52,230 nt of DNA from an uncultured Acidobacteriota bacterium (GTDB lineage: Bacteria; Acidobacteriota; Vicinamibacteria; Vicinamibacterales; UBA2999): assembly GCA_902826065.1 (NCBI GenBank), contig CADEDM010000009.1:1-52230 (forward strand). The letters are read 5' to 3'. Both the position numbers and the translations under genes were made by a program. How positions within the stretch are numbered: the stretch's first letter is position 1; each line of letters begins with the position of its first letter. The notes below the pieces were generated by a model. It did no database searches and was not told the DNA's origin. It saw nothing but the letters and a program-made list of their open reading frames with translations. Shown in pieces: positions 8,132 to 20,937 of this stretch.

Positions 8132-11110
8132 TCAGAAGCCGAGGCGGATGCCCACCTGCGCCTGCCGCGGCTGCCCGCCGCCCGACAGTTGCGTCAGCAG
8201 CAGGAAGTTGGTCAGCCGCTGATCGGCGGCGTTCTGGGTGCTCCCCGCGGTCGGATTGAGGAAGTTCGCCCGGTTGGTCAAGTTGATGAGATCGAGCGAC
8301 AGATCCAGCGTGCGGTCACCGCCAGCCCGGAAGCGCCAGCCGAAGCGGGTGTCGAACTGGATGAACCCCGGGCCGTAGGCGCCGTTGCGGCCGCCGTCGT
8401 TCTTCACGGTGATGGCGTTGGCGCCGGTGCCCGAGTAGTCGCCGGCCGGCAGCGGGTCGAAGAGGATGCCGTTGCGATCCGGGTCGGTGGCGGTGTTCAG
8501 GATCGTGAACGGCAGCCCGCTCATCATGCGCAGCGTGCCCGACGCGGTGAGACCCTTCGTCTTCGGGACCTCCCCGCGGGCGCTGATCACCAGGTTGTGC
8601 CGGCGATCGCGGTCGGTCGGGCCCTGGTTCGCGTCCAGGTTGAGATCCGACACGGTCTGGAACTGGATCGGCGCGTTGAAGTCGCCGTTGGTGTTGCCGC
8701 GCGAGTACGACAGCGTGTACGACACGCGTCCGCTCCAGCCGTTCGACTCGCGTTTCTCCAGTTGCACGTTCAGCCCGTCGTAGTCGTACTCGCCGAGGTT
8801 GGCGCGCGTGTAGACGTTGGTGAGGAAGTTCGGGTCGACGCGGGCGATGGCGGCCGACGCGGCGGTCGTGGCACGCACGCCGGGGTTGAGGTTCTGCTGC
8901 ATGTAGAGGCCGCGTCCGAAGGTATGGATGTAGTCGCCCGACACCGACATGCGGGTCCAGAGCTGCCGCTGGTAGCCGAGGCTGACCTGCTGGATGCTCG
9001 GCAGGTAGCGGCCAGGCTTGTCGAGCCACACTTCGCCCGTGTTCTTCGGCGTCTGCCCGGCCGGAAAATACTGCGCGAGCAGCGCGCGATTGACGATCGG
9101 GCCGTTCATCAGCATGGGCTCGGTCGGGAGCGTGCCGGCGCGCGGGCCGCCATCGATCCGATCGGCGGGGAACTGTGCGACGAACGACTTCGAGAAGATG
9201 CCGCTGCGCGCGTAGTCCACGACCATCCCGAAGTTGACCTTGTCGTAGAACAGGCCCCAGCCGGTGCGGAGCAGCGAGCGGCCTTCGTCCCAGGTGTAGG
9301 TCGCGCCGACGCGCGGTGAGAAGTTGTTCTTGTCGACCGGATAGGACCCGGGGTCGTCGGCGAAGTACGGATTCGCCGACTGGTCGACCGGCGTGTACTC
9401 GAGGTCGTAGCGCAGCCCCAGGTTGAAGGTCAGGTTGTTGTTCAGGCGCCACTTGTCCTGCGCGAAGAACGCCCACGCGCGCTGCTTCATGAACACGCGG
9501 AAGTCCGCCGGCACCTGGATGGTCAGCCGTTCCGGGTAGGTGCGCGGATCGGCGGCGTTGAACGGGCCGTTGGAGGGGATCACGAACTGCCCGTTGATCT
9601 GGGCGTGGTTCTGGAAGCGCCACTCGGTGAAGTAGTACTTGGCGCCCACCTTCAGATCGTGGTCGCCCTTCTTGTCCGGCACGAACCAGCTCAGGGTCTC
9701 GGACACTTCGGGAGAGTTGGTGATCCAGTGCGTGCCGACGTTGCGCGGGCCATCGAGGTAGGTCAGGTAGCTGATGCTCGCGCCGACGTTCTGCTGCTCG
9801 GCCAGGTTCTGAACGCTGCACGCGTTGAAGCCGCCGCTCGGGCAGTCGGAGAAGTCGTTCTGGGCGAACCGGTCGTCTTCCCGCGTCCAGCCGAAGCGGA
9901 ACTGGTTGACGATGTTGCGGCCCAGCACCGAGTTGATCGAGACGTTCGAATGCTGGTCGAGGTCCCACTCCCGCTGGCGGCCAGCCGGCAGCACGGCGAG
10001 GTTGTTGGTCTGGCCGGTCTGCGGCGACCACTCGCCCAGCCAGCGTACCGACCAGCTGTGGTTGGCGTTGATCTGGTGGTCGAGGCGCGTCAGCGCGTTC
10101 CACGCGCGCACTTCGGTCACCGTGGCCCAGTTCAGGTCGGCCCGCTGCGGAATCACGATGGTCCGGCCTTCGTTGATCGAGACCCGTTCGAGATTGCCGA
10201 AGAAGTGCGCCTTGTCCTTGATGACCGGGCCGCCGATGGCGCCGCCCCATTCCTTCTTCGTGGGATCCGGCTCTTCGAGGTTGTTCTGGTGCACGAAGTA
10301 GTCCTCGGCGCGCATCGCCTTGTTCGTGTAGAACATGAAGCCCGCGCCGTGGAACTGGTTGGTACCCGACTTCGTGACCGCGTTGACGATCGCGCCGGAG
10401 GTGCGGCCGAACTCGGCGTCGAACTGCCCGATGAGAATCTGCGACTCCTGCACGCCCTCGATCGGCACGCGCACCTGGCCGCCGTTGTTCTGGCCCAGGT
10501 AGTCGTCGTTGTCCCACGCGCCGTCGACCAGGAACGAGTTGTTGCGGCTGTCGACGCCGTTGGCCGAGATCGTCTCCGAGCCCCACGACGCCAGGTTCGG
10601 CACCTGGATGACGCCCGGCAACAGGGCCGCGAAGCCGAGCCAGTTGCGCGAGATGCTCGGCAGTTGTGTCAGATCCTTGGTGTCGAGGTTGCCGCCGATC
10701 TGCTTCGACGTGACGTCGATGAGCGGGGCTTCGCTGGTGACGGTGATCGTCTCCTCGAGAGCGCCGAGTTCGAGGGAGATCGGCACGGTCGCCGTGGTGC
10801 CGACGACCACGGTCAGGTCACGACGCAGGAAACGCTTGAAGCCGGTGAGTTCGGCCGACACCTGATAGGCGCCCGGCGTCAGGCCGGGCACGTACCAACT
10901 GCCGTCGGTGTTGCTGGTGACCTCGCGGTAGGTGCCGCTGGCCTGGTTGGTGATCACGATCTGCACCCCGGGCAGCGCGCCGCTCGAGGAATCGACCACC
11001 GTGCCACGCATGTCCGAGAGGCCTTGCGCGCCGGCGCCGTCCGGGAAGAAGGCGCAGGTGCAGAGGACCAGGATGAGGGAGACGAACGACCGATCGCGAC
11101 GAGCACTCAT
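8132..11110 (-). CDS. TonB-dependent outer-membrane receptor with carboxypeptidase-regulatory domain
   Basis: 992 aa. ATG 11110 has GGAGG about 8 nt upstream and begins a signal peptide (FVSLILVLCTCAFF, cleavage after GAGAQ). Order: an N-terminal CarboxypepD_reg-like beta sandwich (about 32-112; MRGTVVDSSSGALPGVQIVI, GSWYVPGLTPGAYQVSAEL), the ETITVTSEAPLID linker, a plug domain (about 120-240; IGGNLDTKDLTQLP, NGVDSRNNSFLVDGA, GAIVNAVTKSGTNQFHG), then a large beta barrel ending in the outer-membrane signature phenylalanine (GIRLGF). This OmpA-TonB 'Oar-like' receptor type is abundant in Acidobacteriota and is thought to import oligosaccharides, peptides or other large solutes. No dedicated uptake partner lies next to it, so the substrate is open. 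Confidence 0.9.
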   Translation of the reverse strand: MSARRDRSFVSLILVLCTCAFFPDGAGAQGLSDMRGTVVDSSSGALPGVQIVITNQASGTYREVTSNTDGSWYVPGLTPGAYQVSAELTGFKRFLRRDLTVVVGTTATVPISLELGALEETITVTSEAPLIDVTSKQIGGNLDTKDLTQLPSISRNWLGFAALLPGVIQVPNLASWGSETISANGVDSRNNSFLVDGAWDNDDYLGQNNGGQVRVPIEGVQESQILIGQFDAEFGRTSGAIVNAVTKSGTNQFHGAGFMFYTNKAMRAEDYFVHQNNLEEPDPTKKEWGGAIGGPVIKDKAHFFGNLERVSINEGRTIVIPQRADLNWATVTEVRAWNALTRLDHQINANHSWSVRWLGEWSPQTGQTNNLAVLPAGRQREWDLDQHSNVSINSVLGRNIVNQFRFGWTREDDRFAQNDFSDCPSGGFNACSVQNLAEQQNVGASISYLTYLDGPRNVGTHWITNSPEVSETLSWFVPDKKGDHDLKVGAKYYFTEWRFQNHAQINGQFVIPSNGPFNAADPRTYPERLTIQVPADFRVFMKQRAWAFFAQDKWRLNNNLTFNLGLRYDLEYTPVDQSANPYFADDPGSYPVDKNNFSPRVGATYTWDEGRSLLRTGWGLFYDKVNFGMVVDYARSGIFSKSFVAQFPADRIDGGPRAGTLPTEPMLMNGPIVNRALLAQYFPAGQTPKNTGEVWLDKPGRYLPSIQQVSLGYQRQLWTRMSVSGDYIHTFGRGLYMQQNLNPGVRATTAASAAIARVDPNFLTNVYTRANLGEYDYDGLNVQLEKRESNGWSGRVSYTLSYSRGNTNGDFNAPIQFQTVSDLNLDANQGPTDRDRRHNLVISARGEVPKTKGLTASGTLRMMSGLPFTILNTATDPDRNGILFDPLPAGDYSGTGANAITVKNDGGRNGAYGPGFIQFDTRFGWRFRAGGDRTLDLSLDLINLTNRANFLNPTAGSTQNAADQRLTNFLLLTQLSGGGQPRQAQVGIRLGF

Positions 11111-11238
11111 ATCAGGCCTCCTGCTGAACCTCTGAAGGACACCGACGCGCGCGACGACGAGGGGATTTCTGGCGGAGCGTAGCACCGCTGGCGGTCTCCG
11201 GCGGCCTTTTTCACAGAAAATGCCGGCCCGCGGATGGA

Positions 11239-11244
11239 TAGAAT
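11239..11244 (+). promoter_or_regulatory. Putative -10 (TAGAAT), leaderless start of the 11251 gene
   Basis: TAGAAT, six bases, then ATG 11251: the predicted first transcribed base is the start codon itself. No Shine-Dalgarno sits upstream of the ATG. Confidence 0.5.
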
Positions 11245-11250
11245 CCGGCC

Positions 11251-12162
11251 ATGTCCAGCCGCCTGCTGCCGCTCGTCCTCGCCGTGGTCTCGGCCGCAGG
11301 CAGTTCTTCGCCATTTCTCGCGGCGGGGAGACAACCTGCGGCCGCCGCCGCGCCCGGCTACGGTCCCGCCAAAGGCACCTTGCTGATCGTGGGCGGCAAC
11401 ATGAGCAACGACTTCGGCGTGCCCCAGCGCTTCATCACGCTGGCCGGCGGCCCGACGAAGACGTTCGTCATCGTGCCGACCAACGGCGGCAACCGGGAGA
11501 AGGACGGCACGCCGACGCGGTTCGACGCCGACAAGGTGCTCGCGCCGTGGCGGGCGCGCGGCCTGACCAACGTGACGATGCTGCACACCTGGGATGCGAA
11601 GGTCGCCGACACCGAGGCCTTTGCGGCACCGCTGCGTGACGCCGACGCCGTGTGGTTCGACGGCGGCCGGCAGTGGAACATGGTCGACAGCTACATGGGC
11701 ACGCGCACGTTGCAGGCGTTCCGCGGGGTGCTCGAACGAGGCGGCGTCATCGGTGGCACCTCGGCTGGCGCCACCATTCAGGGCGACTACCTGGTGCGGG
11801 GCGACACGAAGGGGCCGGACATCGTGATGACCGACGAGCCCAACCACCAGCACGGCTTCGCGCTGCTCAGGCGCGTCGCCATCGATCAGCACATCAACAC
11901 GCGGAACCGCTGGGACGACCTCGTCCCCGTGATTCGCCGCTTCCCCGAGTATCTCGGCCTCGGGCTGTCGGAGGACACGGCCATCGTCGTCACCGGCGAT
12001 CGCTTCGAGGTGATCGGCCGCTGGAAGGTGACCGTGCACGACAGCACGAGCACCTACCAGCCGTGGGAGAAGCCGTATCGCGTGCTGAGCGCGGGCGATG
12101 TCTACGACATGGCGGCGCGGCGCCTCGTGCGCCTCGGCACGGGCGCCGGCGCACGCCACTGA
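11251..12162 (+). CDS. Secreted S51-family peptidase (cyanophycinase-like)
   Basis: 303 aa with an N-terminal signal peptide (LLPLVLAVVSAAGSSS). The serine peptidase S51 core is clear: GTLLIVGGN, FVIVPTNGG, the FDGGRQWN segment (equivalent of FTGGNQ), the nucleophile elbow GGTSAGA with S171, and DQHINTRNRWDD (equivalent of DQHFxxRxR). Cyanophycinases release beta-Asp-Arg dipeptides; other S51 members are dipeptidase E or act on isoaspartyl peptides. No cyanophycin synthetase or isoaspartyl dipeptidase gene is nearby, and the enzyme is exported, so it may act on external cyanophycin or another beta-linked peptide. Convergent with the sigma factor gene. Confidence 0.85.
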   Translation: MSSRLLPLVLAVVSAAGSSSPFLAAGRQPAAAAAPGYGPAKGTLLIVGGNMSNDFGVPQRFITLAGGPTKTFVIVPTNGGNREKDGTPTRFDADKVLAPWRARGLTNVTMLHTWDAKVADTEAFAAPLRDADAVWFDGGRQWNMVDSYMGTRTLQAFRGVLERGGVIGGTSAGATIQGDYLVRGDTKGPDIVMTDEPNHQHGFALLRRVAIDQHINTRNRWDDLVPVIRRFPEYLGLGLSEDTAIVVTGDRFEVIGRWKVTVHDSTSTYQPWEKPYRVLSAGDVYDMAARRLVRLGTGAGARH

Positions 12163-12205
12163 CAGCGGCCGATCGGGCCGGGCGGGGCGGCGCGGACGCG
12201 GCCGC

Positions 12206-12813
12206 TCAGGCGGCGCCGGGGTCGGCGTCGACCCGGCCGGGGTCGAGCTGAATCTCGCGGAACAGCCAGGCGCGGGCCGTGGCCCACTCGCGTTTCACCG
12301 TGGTCGACGACAGGTCGAGCAGATCGGCCGTTTCCTCCACCGACAGGCCGGCGAAGAACCGGAGCTCCACGACGCGGGCCTGACGGGCGTCGAGCACGAC
12401 CAGCCGATCGAGCGCGTCGTTCAACGCGAGCAGGCGATCGTCGGGCAAGGGGCTGGCGAGGCTGTCGGCCAGTTCGTGCACGTCGACCGCCCGCGCCCCG
12501 TCGCCGCGCTTGGCGGCCTGCCGCCGCCGCGCGTGGTCGACGAGAATGCGCCGCATCATCTGCGCTGCGATCGCGAAGAACTGCGCGCGGTTCTGCCAGT
12601 CGGCGCCCTGCTGGCGCATGAGGCGCAGCCACGCCTCGTGCACCAGCGCGGTCGGCTGCAGCGTGTGATCGCCACGCTCGCGGCGCAGGCGCGCGGCCGC
12701 GATCGTCCGCAGTTCCGCGTACACGCGCGGCACGAGCGCGGTGGCGGCGCCGTCCTCGCCGTGCTGCCAGGCCTTGAGCAGGTGCGTGAGCTCGCGATCC
12801 TCCGGCGGGCCGC

Positions 12814-12817
<4 letters not shown>
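12206..12817 (-). CDS. ECF RNA polymerase sigma factor (PF07638 / TIGR02999 type)
   Basis: 203 aa. Sigma region 2 is present as ELTHLLKAWQHGEDGAA through WQNRAQFFAIAAQMMRRILV followed by DHARRRQAAKRG, a PF07638 signature; region 4 is LDRLVVLDARQARVVELRFF, GLSVEETADLLDLSSTTVKR, EWATARAWLF. Where most ECF sigmas carry an acidic DAED-like motif in region 2.2 (contacting the beta' subunit), this one reads DHTLQPTALVHEAW (T52, T56). The ATG overlaps the stop of the upstream kinase gene (ATGA, 12814-12817), so it is translationally coupled to the kinase. In the related ECF43 group a kinase phosphorylates a threonine here to activate the sigma; that role is inferred for this pair. No anti-sigma gene is adjacent. 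Confidence 0.9.
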
Positions 12818-16509
<3,692 letters not shown>

Positions 16510-16521
16510 GGCGAATGGCGC

Positions 16522-16527
16522 ATCATA
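16522..16527 (-). promoter_or_regulatory. Putative -10 (TATGAT on minus), near-leaderless kinase promoter
   Basis: On the minus strand TATGAT is followed by 12 bases and then ATG 16509, giving a predicted leader of about 6 nt. This would be the promoter for the kinase-sigma operon. No Shine-Dalgarno is visible. Confidence 0.45.
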
Positions 16528-16637
16528 CCGCCGCTCAGCCACTCGGCCGCGCCGGCCCCTGGCGGTCAGGCCGGCCGCGCCGAACTGGCCAGTGGCGTCA
16601 CCTGGGAGGTGTCTCGGCCCCGGTCGCCTCCCGGGCG

Positions 16638-16643
16638 TATACT
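16638..16643 (+). promoter_or_regulatory. Putative -10 (TATACT) for the aminotransferase gene
   Basis: TATACT matches the sigma-70 -10 at five of six bases and would give a start near 16650 and a ~33-nt leader containing AAGGAGG (16672-16678). No convincing -35 lies at 16-18 bp. Confidence 0.4.
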
Positions 16644-16682
16644 GCATCGTCGTTCCCCGTCCTGTATCGGCAAGGAGGCCCC

Positions 16683-17855
16683 ATGTCCGTCTCCCGTCGC
16701 AGCTTCTTTCGTACCGTGGGCGCCGGCAGTGCTGTCCTGTCCGCGGATTTCGTCATCGGTCGCGGCCACGAGGCCATGGCATTCGAGCGGGTCGAGTTCC
16801 AGGCGCCTGACGACGGTGGCTTCCTGCGCATCGACTCCAACGAGAACCCGCGTGGTCCAGGCAAGCTGACGGTCGAGGCCATCAAGGCGTCGACCACCTA
16901 CCGCATGGGCCGCGGCTACGCCCCCGACAACGTGATGGAGCTCTACAACGCCATCGCGTCGCACTGGAGCGTCGAGCGCACCAACCTCATCACCGCCACC
17001 GGCTCGGGACCGATCCTCGAGGCCGCGACGCGCGCGTACTGCTCCGCCGACAAGGCGCTCGTGACGGCCGCGCCGACGTTCACCACCTGCGAGCAGACCG
17101 CCCGCCGCATGGGCGCGCCGGTCAAGGTGGTGCCGGTCGACAAGTCGCTCGGGCTCGACGTCGAGGCCATGACGGCTGCGGCGCAGGGCGCCGGCCTGGT
17201 GTTCTTCTGCAACCCGAACAACCCGACCGGCACGGCCCACGACGCCGTCACGGTGGAGAAGTTCATCCGCGGGCTGGCGCAGTCGTCGCCAGACACGAAG
17301 ATCCTGATGGACGAGGCGTACTTCGATTACGCCCACGGCACGGCCGTCAAGACGGCGATTCCGCTGGCCAAGGAACTGCCGTCGGTGATCGTCGCCCGCA
17401 CCTACTCGAAGGCACACGGCATGGCCGGCCTGCGCCTCGGCTACGCGATCGCACAGCCCGAGACGCTGCGCGCCGTCGGCAACGCGTGGGGCCTGGGCAG
17501 CATCAACACGCTGACCGCCGCCGCCGGCGCCGCGTCGATCCGCGACACGGCACACATGGACGAGGAGCGTGCCGAGAACGCCCGCATCCGCGACTTCACG
17601 CTGCAGGCGTTCCGCGACATGGGCTTCGAGGGCACCGACGCCCACACCAACTGCGTGTTCATCGACATCAAGCGCCCGGCCAAGGACTTCCGCGAGGCGT
17701 GCGCCGCGGAGAAGGTGAAGGTCGGCCGCGACTTCCCACCCTACGAGAAGTCGCACACCCGCATCACGCTGGGCACCATGGACGAGATGAAGCAGGCGGT
17801 GGCGGTGTTCCGCCGCGTGCTCTCGGCCAGCCCGTCGTCGCGCGCGGCGCAGTAG
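16683..17855 (+). CDS. Tat-exported PLP aminotransferase, histidinol-phosphate aminotransferase-like
   Basis: 390 aa. Start 16683 follows AAGGAGG. The N-terminus MSVSRRSFFRTVGAGSAVLS is a twin-arginine signal (SRRSFF), implying export of a folded, cofactor-loaded enzyme. The rest is a class I/II fold aminotransferase of the HisC type: RIDSNENPRGPG (substrate N-terminal segment), ATGSGPILEAA (phosphate-binding), FFCNPNNPTGT, DEAYFDYA (PLP-ring Asp), and TYSKAHGMAGLRLGYA with the PLP Schiff-base K233. HisC makes L-histidinol phosphate in the cytoplasm, so an exported paralogue is likely to have another amino-donor substrate. No other his genes are near. An intrinsic terminator follows. Confidence 0.87.
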   Translation: MSVSRRSFFRTVGAGSAVLSADFVIGRGHEAMAFERVEFQAPDDGGFLRIDSNENPRGPGKLTVEAIKASTTYRMGRGYAPDNVMELYNAIASHWSVERTNLITATGSGPILEAATRAYCSADKALVTAAPTFTTCEQTARRMGAPVKVVPVDKSLGLDVEAMTAAAQGAGLVFFCNPNNPTGTAHDAVTVEKFIRGLAQSSPDTKILMDEAYFDYAHGTAVKTAIPLAKELPSVIVARTYSKAHGMAGLRLGYAIAQPETLRAVGNAWGLGSINTLTAAAGAASIRDTAHMDEERAENARIRDFTLQAFRDMGFEGTDAHTNCVFIDIKRPAKDFREACAAEKVKVGRDFPPYEKSHTRITLGTMDEMKQAVAVFRRVLSASPSSRAAQ

Positions 17856-17874
17856 ACGCGTTCGCAGAAATCAG

Positions 17875-17913
17875 GGGCAGGCCTCCGCGCCGGGCGCGGG
17901 CGCCTGCCCTTTG
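17875..17913 (+). terminator. Rho-independent terminator of the aminotransferase gene
   Basis: GGGCAGGC (17875-17882) pairs with GCCTGCCC (17902-17909) across a GC-rich loop that can itself fold, followed by TTTG. Located 20 bp after the stop codon. Confidence 0.7.
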
Positions 17914-18005
17914 TCGTCTCCGCCCGTCCCTCGCTTCGCCCCGCGGCGCCGTCCCGGCGCACAATGACCACCGGACATCGGGTGCCGTCCCGGCCGGAGG
18001 CCGCC

Positions 18006-20417
18006 ATGCGATTCGAGTTCCGTTCCGCCGTCCGCCAGATCCTCGCCTCGCCCGGCTTCACCGCGGTCGCGGTGCTGGGCCTGGCGCTCGGCATCGGCGC
18101 CAACGTCGCGCTCTTCAGCGTCGTCAACTCGGTGTTCCTGCGGCCGCTGCCCTACCGCGACCCGGGCCAGCTCGTGCGCCTCAGTTCGACGAGCCAGGCG
18201 CAGAACCTGATTCGCGTCGGCTTCTCGCTGCCCCGCTACACCACCGTGCAGGAGCGCCAGCAGGTGTTCGCCGACATGGCGCTGGCGATCGGCAACGGGT
18301 TCACGTGGACCGGGCGGGGCGATCCGGAGCAACTGATCGGCCTGCAGGCAACCGCCGCACTGCTGCCGACGCTGGGCCTGCAGCCGGTGATCGGCCGCAA
18401 CTTCTCCGCCGCCGAGGACGCGCGCGGCGGCGAGGCAGTGGTGCTGATCAGCCATCCCCTGTGGCAGCAGCGCTTCAACGGCGATCCCGCGGTGCTGGGA
18501 CAGGCGATCGTCCTCGACGGCCAGCCGTACACCGTGATTGGCGTGCTCCCGGCGGCGGCGTCGGCGTTCCCCCTCGCGCCGTTCCGCATCTGGGTGCCGC
18601 GACCGGTCGAGGTGCCGTTCCTGGTGCCGTCACAGCTCGAGAACGGCGGCTTCTTCTTCCAGGCGATTGCGCGCCTGCGGCCAGAGGTGTCGCTGACGCA
18701 GGCGCGTGAGGCGATGCGCGTGATCGAGGCCGGCTATCGCGACGCGCATCCGGCCAACGTCGACGCGCCGTCATCGATCGAGATCGTCCCGCTGCTCGAG
18801 GACGCGGTCGGCGACCAGCGGCAGGCCTACCTGCTGATCTTCGGGGCCGTCGGCTGCGTGCTGCTGATCGCCTGCGCCAACATCGCCAACCTGCTGCTGG
18901 CCCGCTTCGCCGGCCGCCGCCGCGAGATCGCGGCGCGGTTCGCGCTGGGCGCCAGCCGCGGCGACGTCGTGCGGCAGCTCGTCACGGAGAGCCTGCTCAT
19001 CGCCGGGCTCGGTGGCATGCTCGGCGTCGTGGCCGCGCACTGGACGCTGCGCGCGCTGGTGGCGTTCGGCGCCGACCTCATTCCCCGGGTGCAGGAGATC
19101 GCGGTCGATCCGCTGGCCCTGGCCTTCGCCGTGGCCGTATCGCTGGCCACCGGCCTCGCCATCGGACTGCTGCCGGCGCTGCAGGCGTCGGCGGTGGACG
19201 TCGTCGAGGCGCTGAAGGAGGGCAGTCGCGGGTCGACAAGTGGCGGCCGGCGACTCCGTGGGGCGTTGCTGGTGGCGGAAGTGTCGCTCTCGCTGGTGCT
19301 GCTCGTCGCCGCCGGGCTCCTCGTCACCAGCTTCTCGCGGCTGCAGGCGGTGCAACCGGGATTCACGCCCGACGGCGTCTTCACCGCGCAGCTGGCGCTG
19401 CCGCCGCAACGCTACGCCGGCGACGCCCTCCCCGCCTTCTACGCGCGCTTCTACGAGCGGCTGGCGACGCTGTCGTCGAGCACGGCCGCCGCGGTCACCG
19501 ATCGCGTGCCGCTCACTGGCGGCCAGACGCCTGCGCCGGTCGCCGTGGTCGGCCGCCCGCTGCCGCCGATGAGCGAACGGGCCCAGGCCAACCGTCACCT
19601 CGTGTCCCCGCGCTACTTCGAGACGCTGGGCATCCCGCTGCGCGCCGGCCGCGACTTCGACGAGCGCGACGGCCCGCAGATGCCGCAGGTCGTGATCGTC
19701 AACGAGACGTTCGCAACGCGCCACTTCCCCGGCGAGGATCCGGTCGGCCGGTCGCTCGTGACCGGGATGGGCCAGCGGCAGGCGCAGATCGTGGGCGTCG
19801 TCGCCGACGTCCGCAGCACCGGCCTGCACACACCGCCCGAAGCCGATTACTTCCTGCCGGCGCTGCAGCGGCCCGAGGCCTTCACGAACATCCTGGTGCG
19901 ATCGGACCTGCCGGCCACAGCCGTCGCTGCGCTGGTGCGTGACGCACTGCGCGGGATCGATCCCGATCTGCCCCTGCTGCAGCCGCAGCCGCTCACGACC
20001 GGCATCGCGCAGACCGTCGCCGATCGGAAACTCGCGCTGGTGCTGCTGGCGGGACTGGCGCTGCTCGCGCTCGTGCTCGCGAGCCTGGGCGTCTACAGCG
20101 TCATGGCGCACCTGGTGGCGTTCCGCACCAGCGAGATCGGCATCCGCATGGCGCTCGGCGCCCAGCCGGCGGCGGTGATGCGGATGGTGCTGGGCCACGG
20201 CCGGAAGCTGACGCTGGCCGGCATCGCCATCGGCCTCGTCGGCGGACTGGCCGTGTCACGGCTCATGGAACAGACGCTGTTCGACGTCGATCCGGCCGAT
20301 CCGCGCATCTACGCCGGCGTCTCGATCCTCCTGCTGCTGGTGGCCGAGAGCGCGTCGTGGCTGCCGGCACGGCGGGCCACGCGCATCGACCCGGTGATCG
20401 CCCTGCGCGGCGAGTGA
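18006..20417 (+). CDS. Orphan MacB/FtsX-type permease (acidobacterial duplicated permease, ADOP)
   Basis: 803 aa. ATG 18006 has GGAGG at 17997-18001 region. The protein is two fused MacB-like halves. Each starts with a membrane helix (half 1: FTAVAVLGLALGIGANVALF; half 2: LRGALLVAEVSLSLVLLVAAGLLV), a periplasmic MacB_PCD domain (QATAALLPTLGLQPVIGRNF; RYFETLGIPLRAGRDF) and a three-helix FtsX core (LLIFGAVGCVLLIACANIAN ... AVDVVEALKEG; LALVLLAGLALLALVLASLG ... RIDPVIALRGE). The opening RQILASPGFTAVAVL motif is diagnostic of the ADOP group, which is unusually expanded in Acidobacteriota. No ATPase gene is adjacent, so an ATPase from elsewhere is assumed; the substrate is unknown. Confidence 0.92.
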   Translation: MRFEFRSAVRQILASPGFTAVAVLGLALGIGANVALFSVVNSVFLRPLPYRDPGQLVRLSSTSQAQNLIRVGFSLPRYTTVQERQQVFADMALAIGNGFTWTGRGDPEQLIGLQATAALLPTLGLQPVIGRNFSAAEDARGGEAVVLISHPLWQQRFNGDPAVLGQAIVLDGQPYTVIGVLPAAASAFPLAPFRIWVPRPVEVPFLVPSQLENGGFFFQAIARLRPEVSLTQAREAMRVIEAGYRDAHPANVDAPSSIEIVPLLEDAVGDQRQAYLLIFGAVGCVLLIACANIANLLLARFAGRRREIAARFALGASRGDVVRQLVTESLLIAGLGGMLGVVAAHWTLRALVAFGADLIPRVQEIAVDPLALAFAVAVSLATGLAIGLLPALQASAVDVVEALKEGSRGSTSGGRRLRGALLVAEVSLSLVLLVAAGLLVTSFSRLQAVQPGFTPDGVFTAQLALPPQRYAGDALPAFYARFYERLATLSSSTAAAVTDRVPLTGGQTPAPVAVVGRPLPPMSERAQANRHLVSPRYFETLGIPLRAGRDFDERDGPQMPQVVIVNETFATRHFPGEDPVGRSLVTGMGQRQAQIVGVVADVRSTGLHTPPEADYFLPALQRPEAFTNILVRSDLPATAVAALVRDALRGIDPDLPLLQPQPLTTGIAQTVADRKLALVLLAGLALLALVLASLGVYSVMAHLVAFRTSEIGIRMALGAQPAAVMRMVLGHGRKLTLAGIAIGLVGGLAVSRLMEQTLFDVDPADPRIYAGVSILLLLVAESASWLPARRATRIDPVIALRGE

Positions 20418-20427
20418 GGCGCGGCGC

Positions 20428-20937
20428 TCACGCGACCGCGAGTGCCGAGTACATGCGGCCACCGAAGGCGGAGCGGCGGCTGGCAATCCCGGTCACCGTG
20501 CCGAAGCCGGCCTGACGGGCGTCATCGCGCAGTCGCGCCAGGTCCACCGGGTATGGCACCCAGGGACCTGGGCGGCGTCCGGAATACTCCACTACGATCA
20601 TCTGGGCGGTCACCTGTCTCAGCCGCCTCAAGACCGCCACGTGATCGCGCACGAAGTGCAGCGCGTTGGCCATGAGCACGCCGTCGACGACAGGCAGCGT
20701 GACCTCCGCGCTGAAGTCGGCGGCCCGCCGCTCGATCGACACGCCGTGGTGTGTCGCTGGCAGCGAGGCCAGCGCCGCGGCATCGCGATCGACGGCGAGA
20801 ATGTGACTGCCCGGTGCCAGCAACCCGGCCAGCGCCACGGTGAACGTGCCGGCGCCGGCGCCGAGCTCGCACCAGGTCGCGACGACGCCCTCGATGGCGG
20901 GACAGCGGATCAGGCTCGCGGCCTCGTCGATGGTCAT
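20428..20937 (-). CDS. SAM-dependent methyltransferase (class I)
   Basis: 169 aa, small for the family. The Rossmann SAM-binding motif I is WCELGAGAGTFTVALAGLL; motif II is ILAVDRDAAALASL (acidic D that binds ribose); motif IV/V region is VDGVLMANALHFVRDH. The C-terminal half (VVEYSGRRPGPWVPYPVDLA) is short and gives no substrate clue. ATG 20937 overlaps the stop of the upstream M23 gene (ATGA), so the pair is translationally coupled. What it methylates is unknown. Confidence 0.82.
   Translation of the reverse strand: MTIDEAASLIRCPAIEGVVATWCELGAGAGTFTVALAGLLAPGSHILAVDRDAAALASLPATHHGVSIERRAADFSAEVTLPVVDGVLMANALHFVRDHVAVLRRLRQVTAQMIVVEYSGRRPGPWVPYPVDLARLRDDARQAGFGTVTGIASRRSAFGGRMYSALAVA

Noticed and set aside
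9605..11182. 525-codon plus frame opposite the TonB receptor
   Set aside because: Antisense to a full receptor with signal peptide and C-terminal Phe; no independent support.
11251..12162. Cyanophycin storage system
   Set aside because: Only a cyanophycinase-like peptidase is present and it is exported; no cphA/cphB partner in the window.
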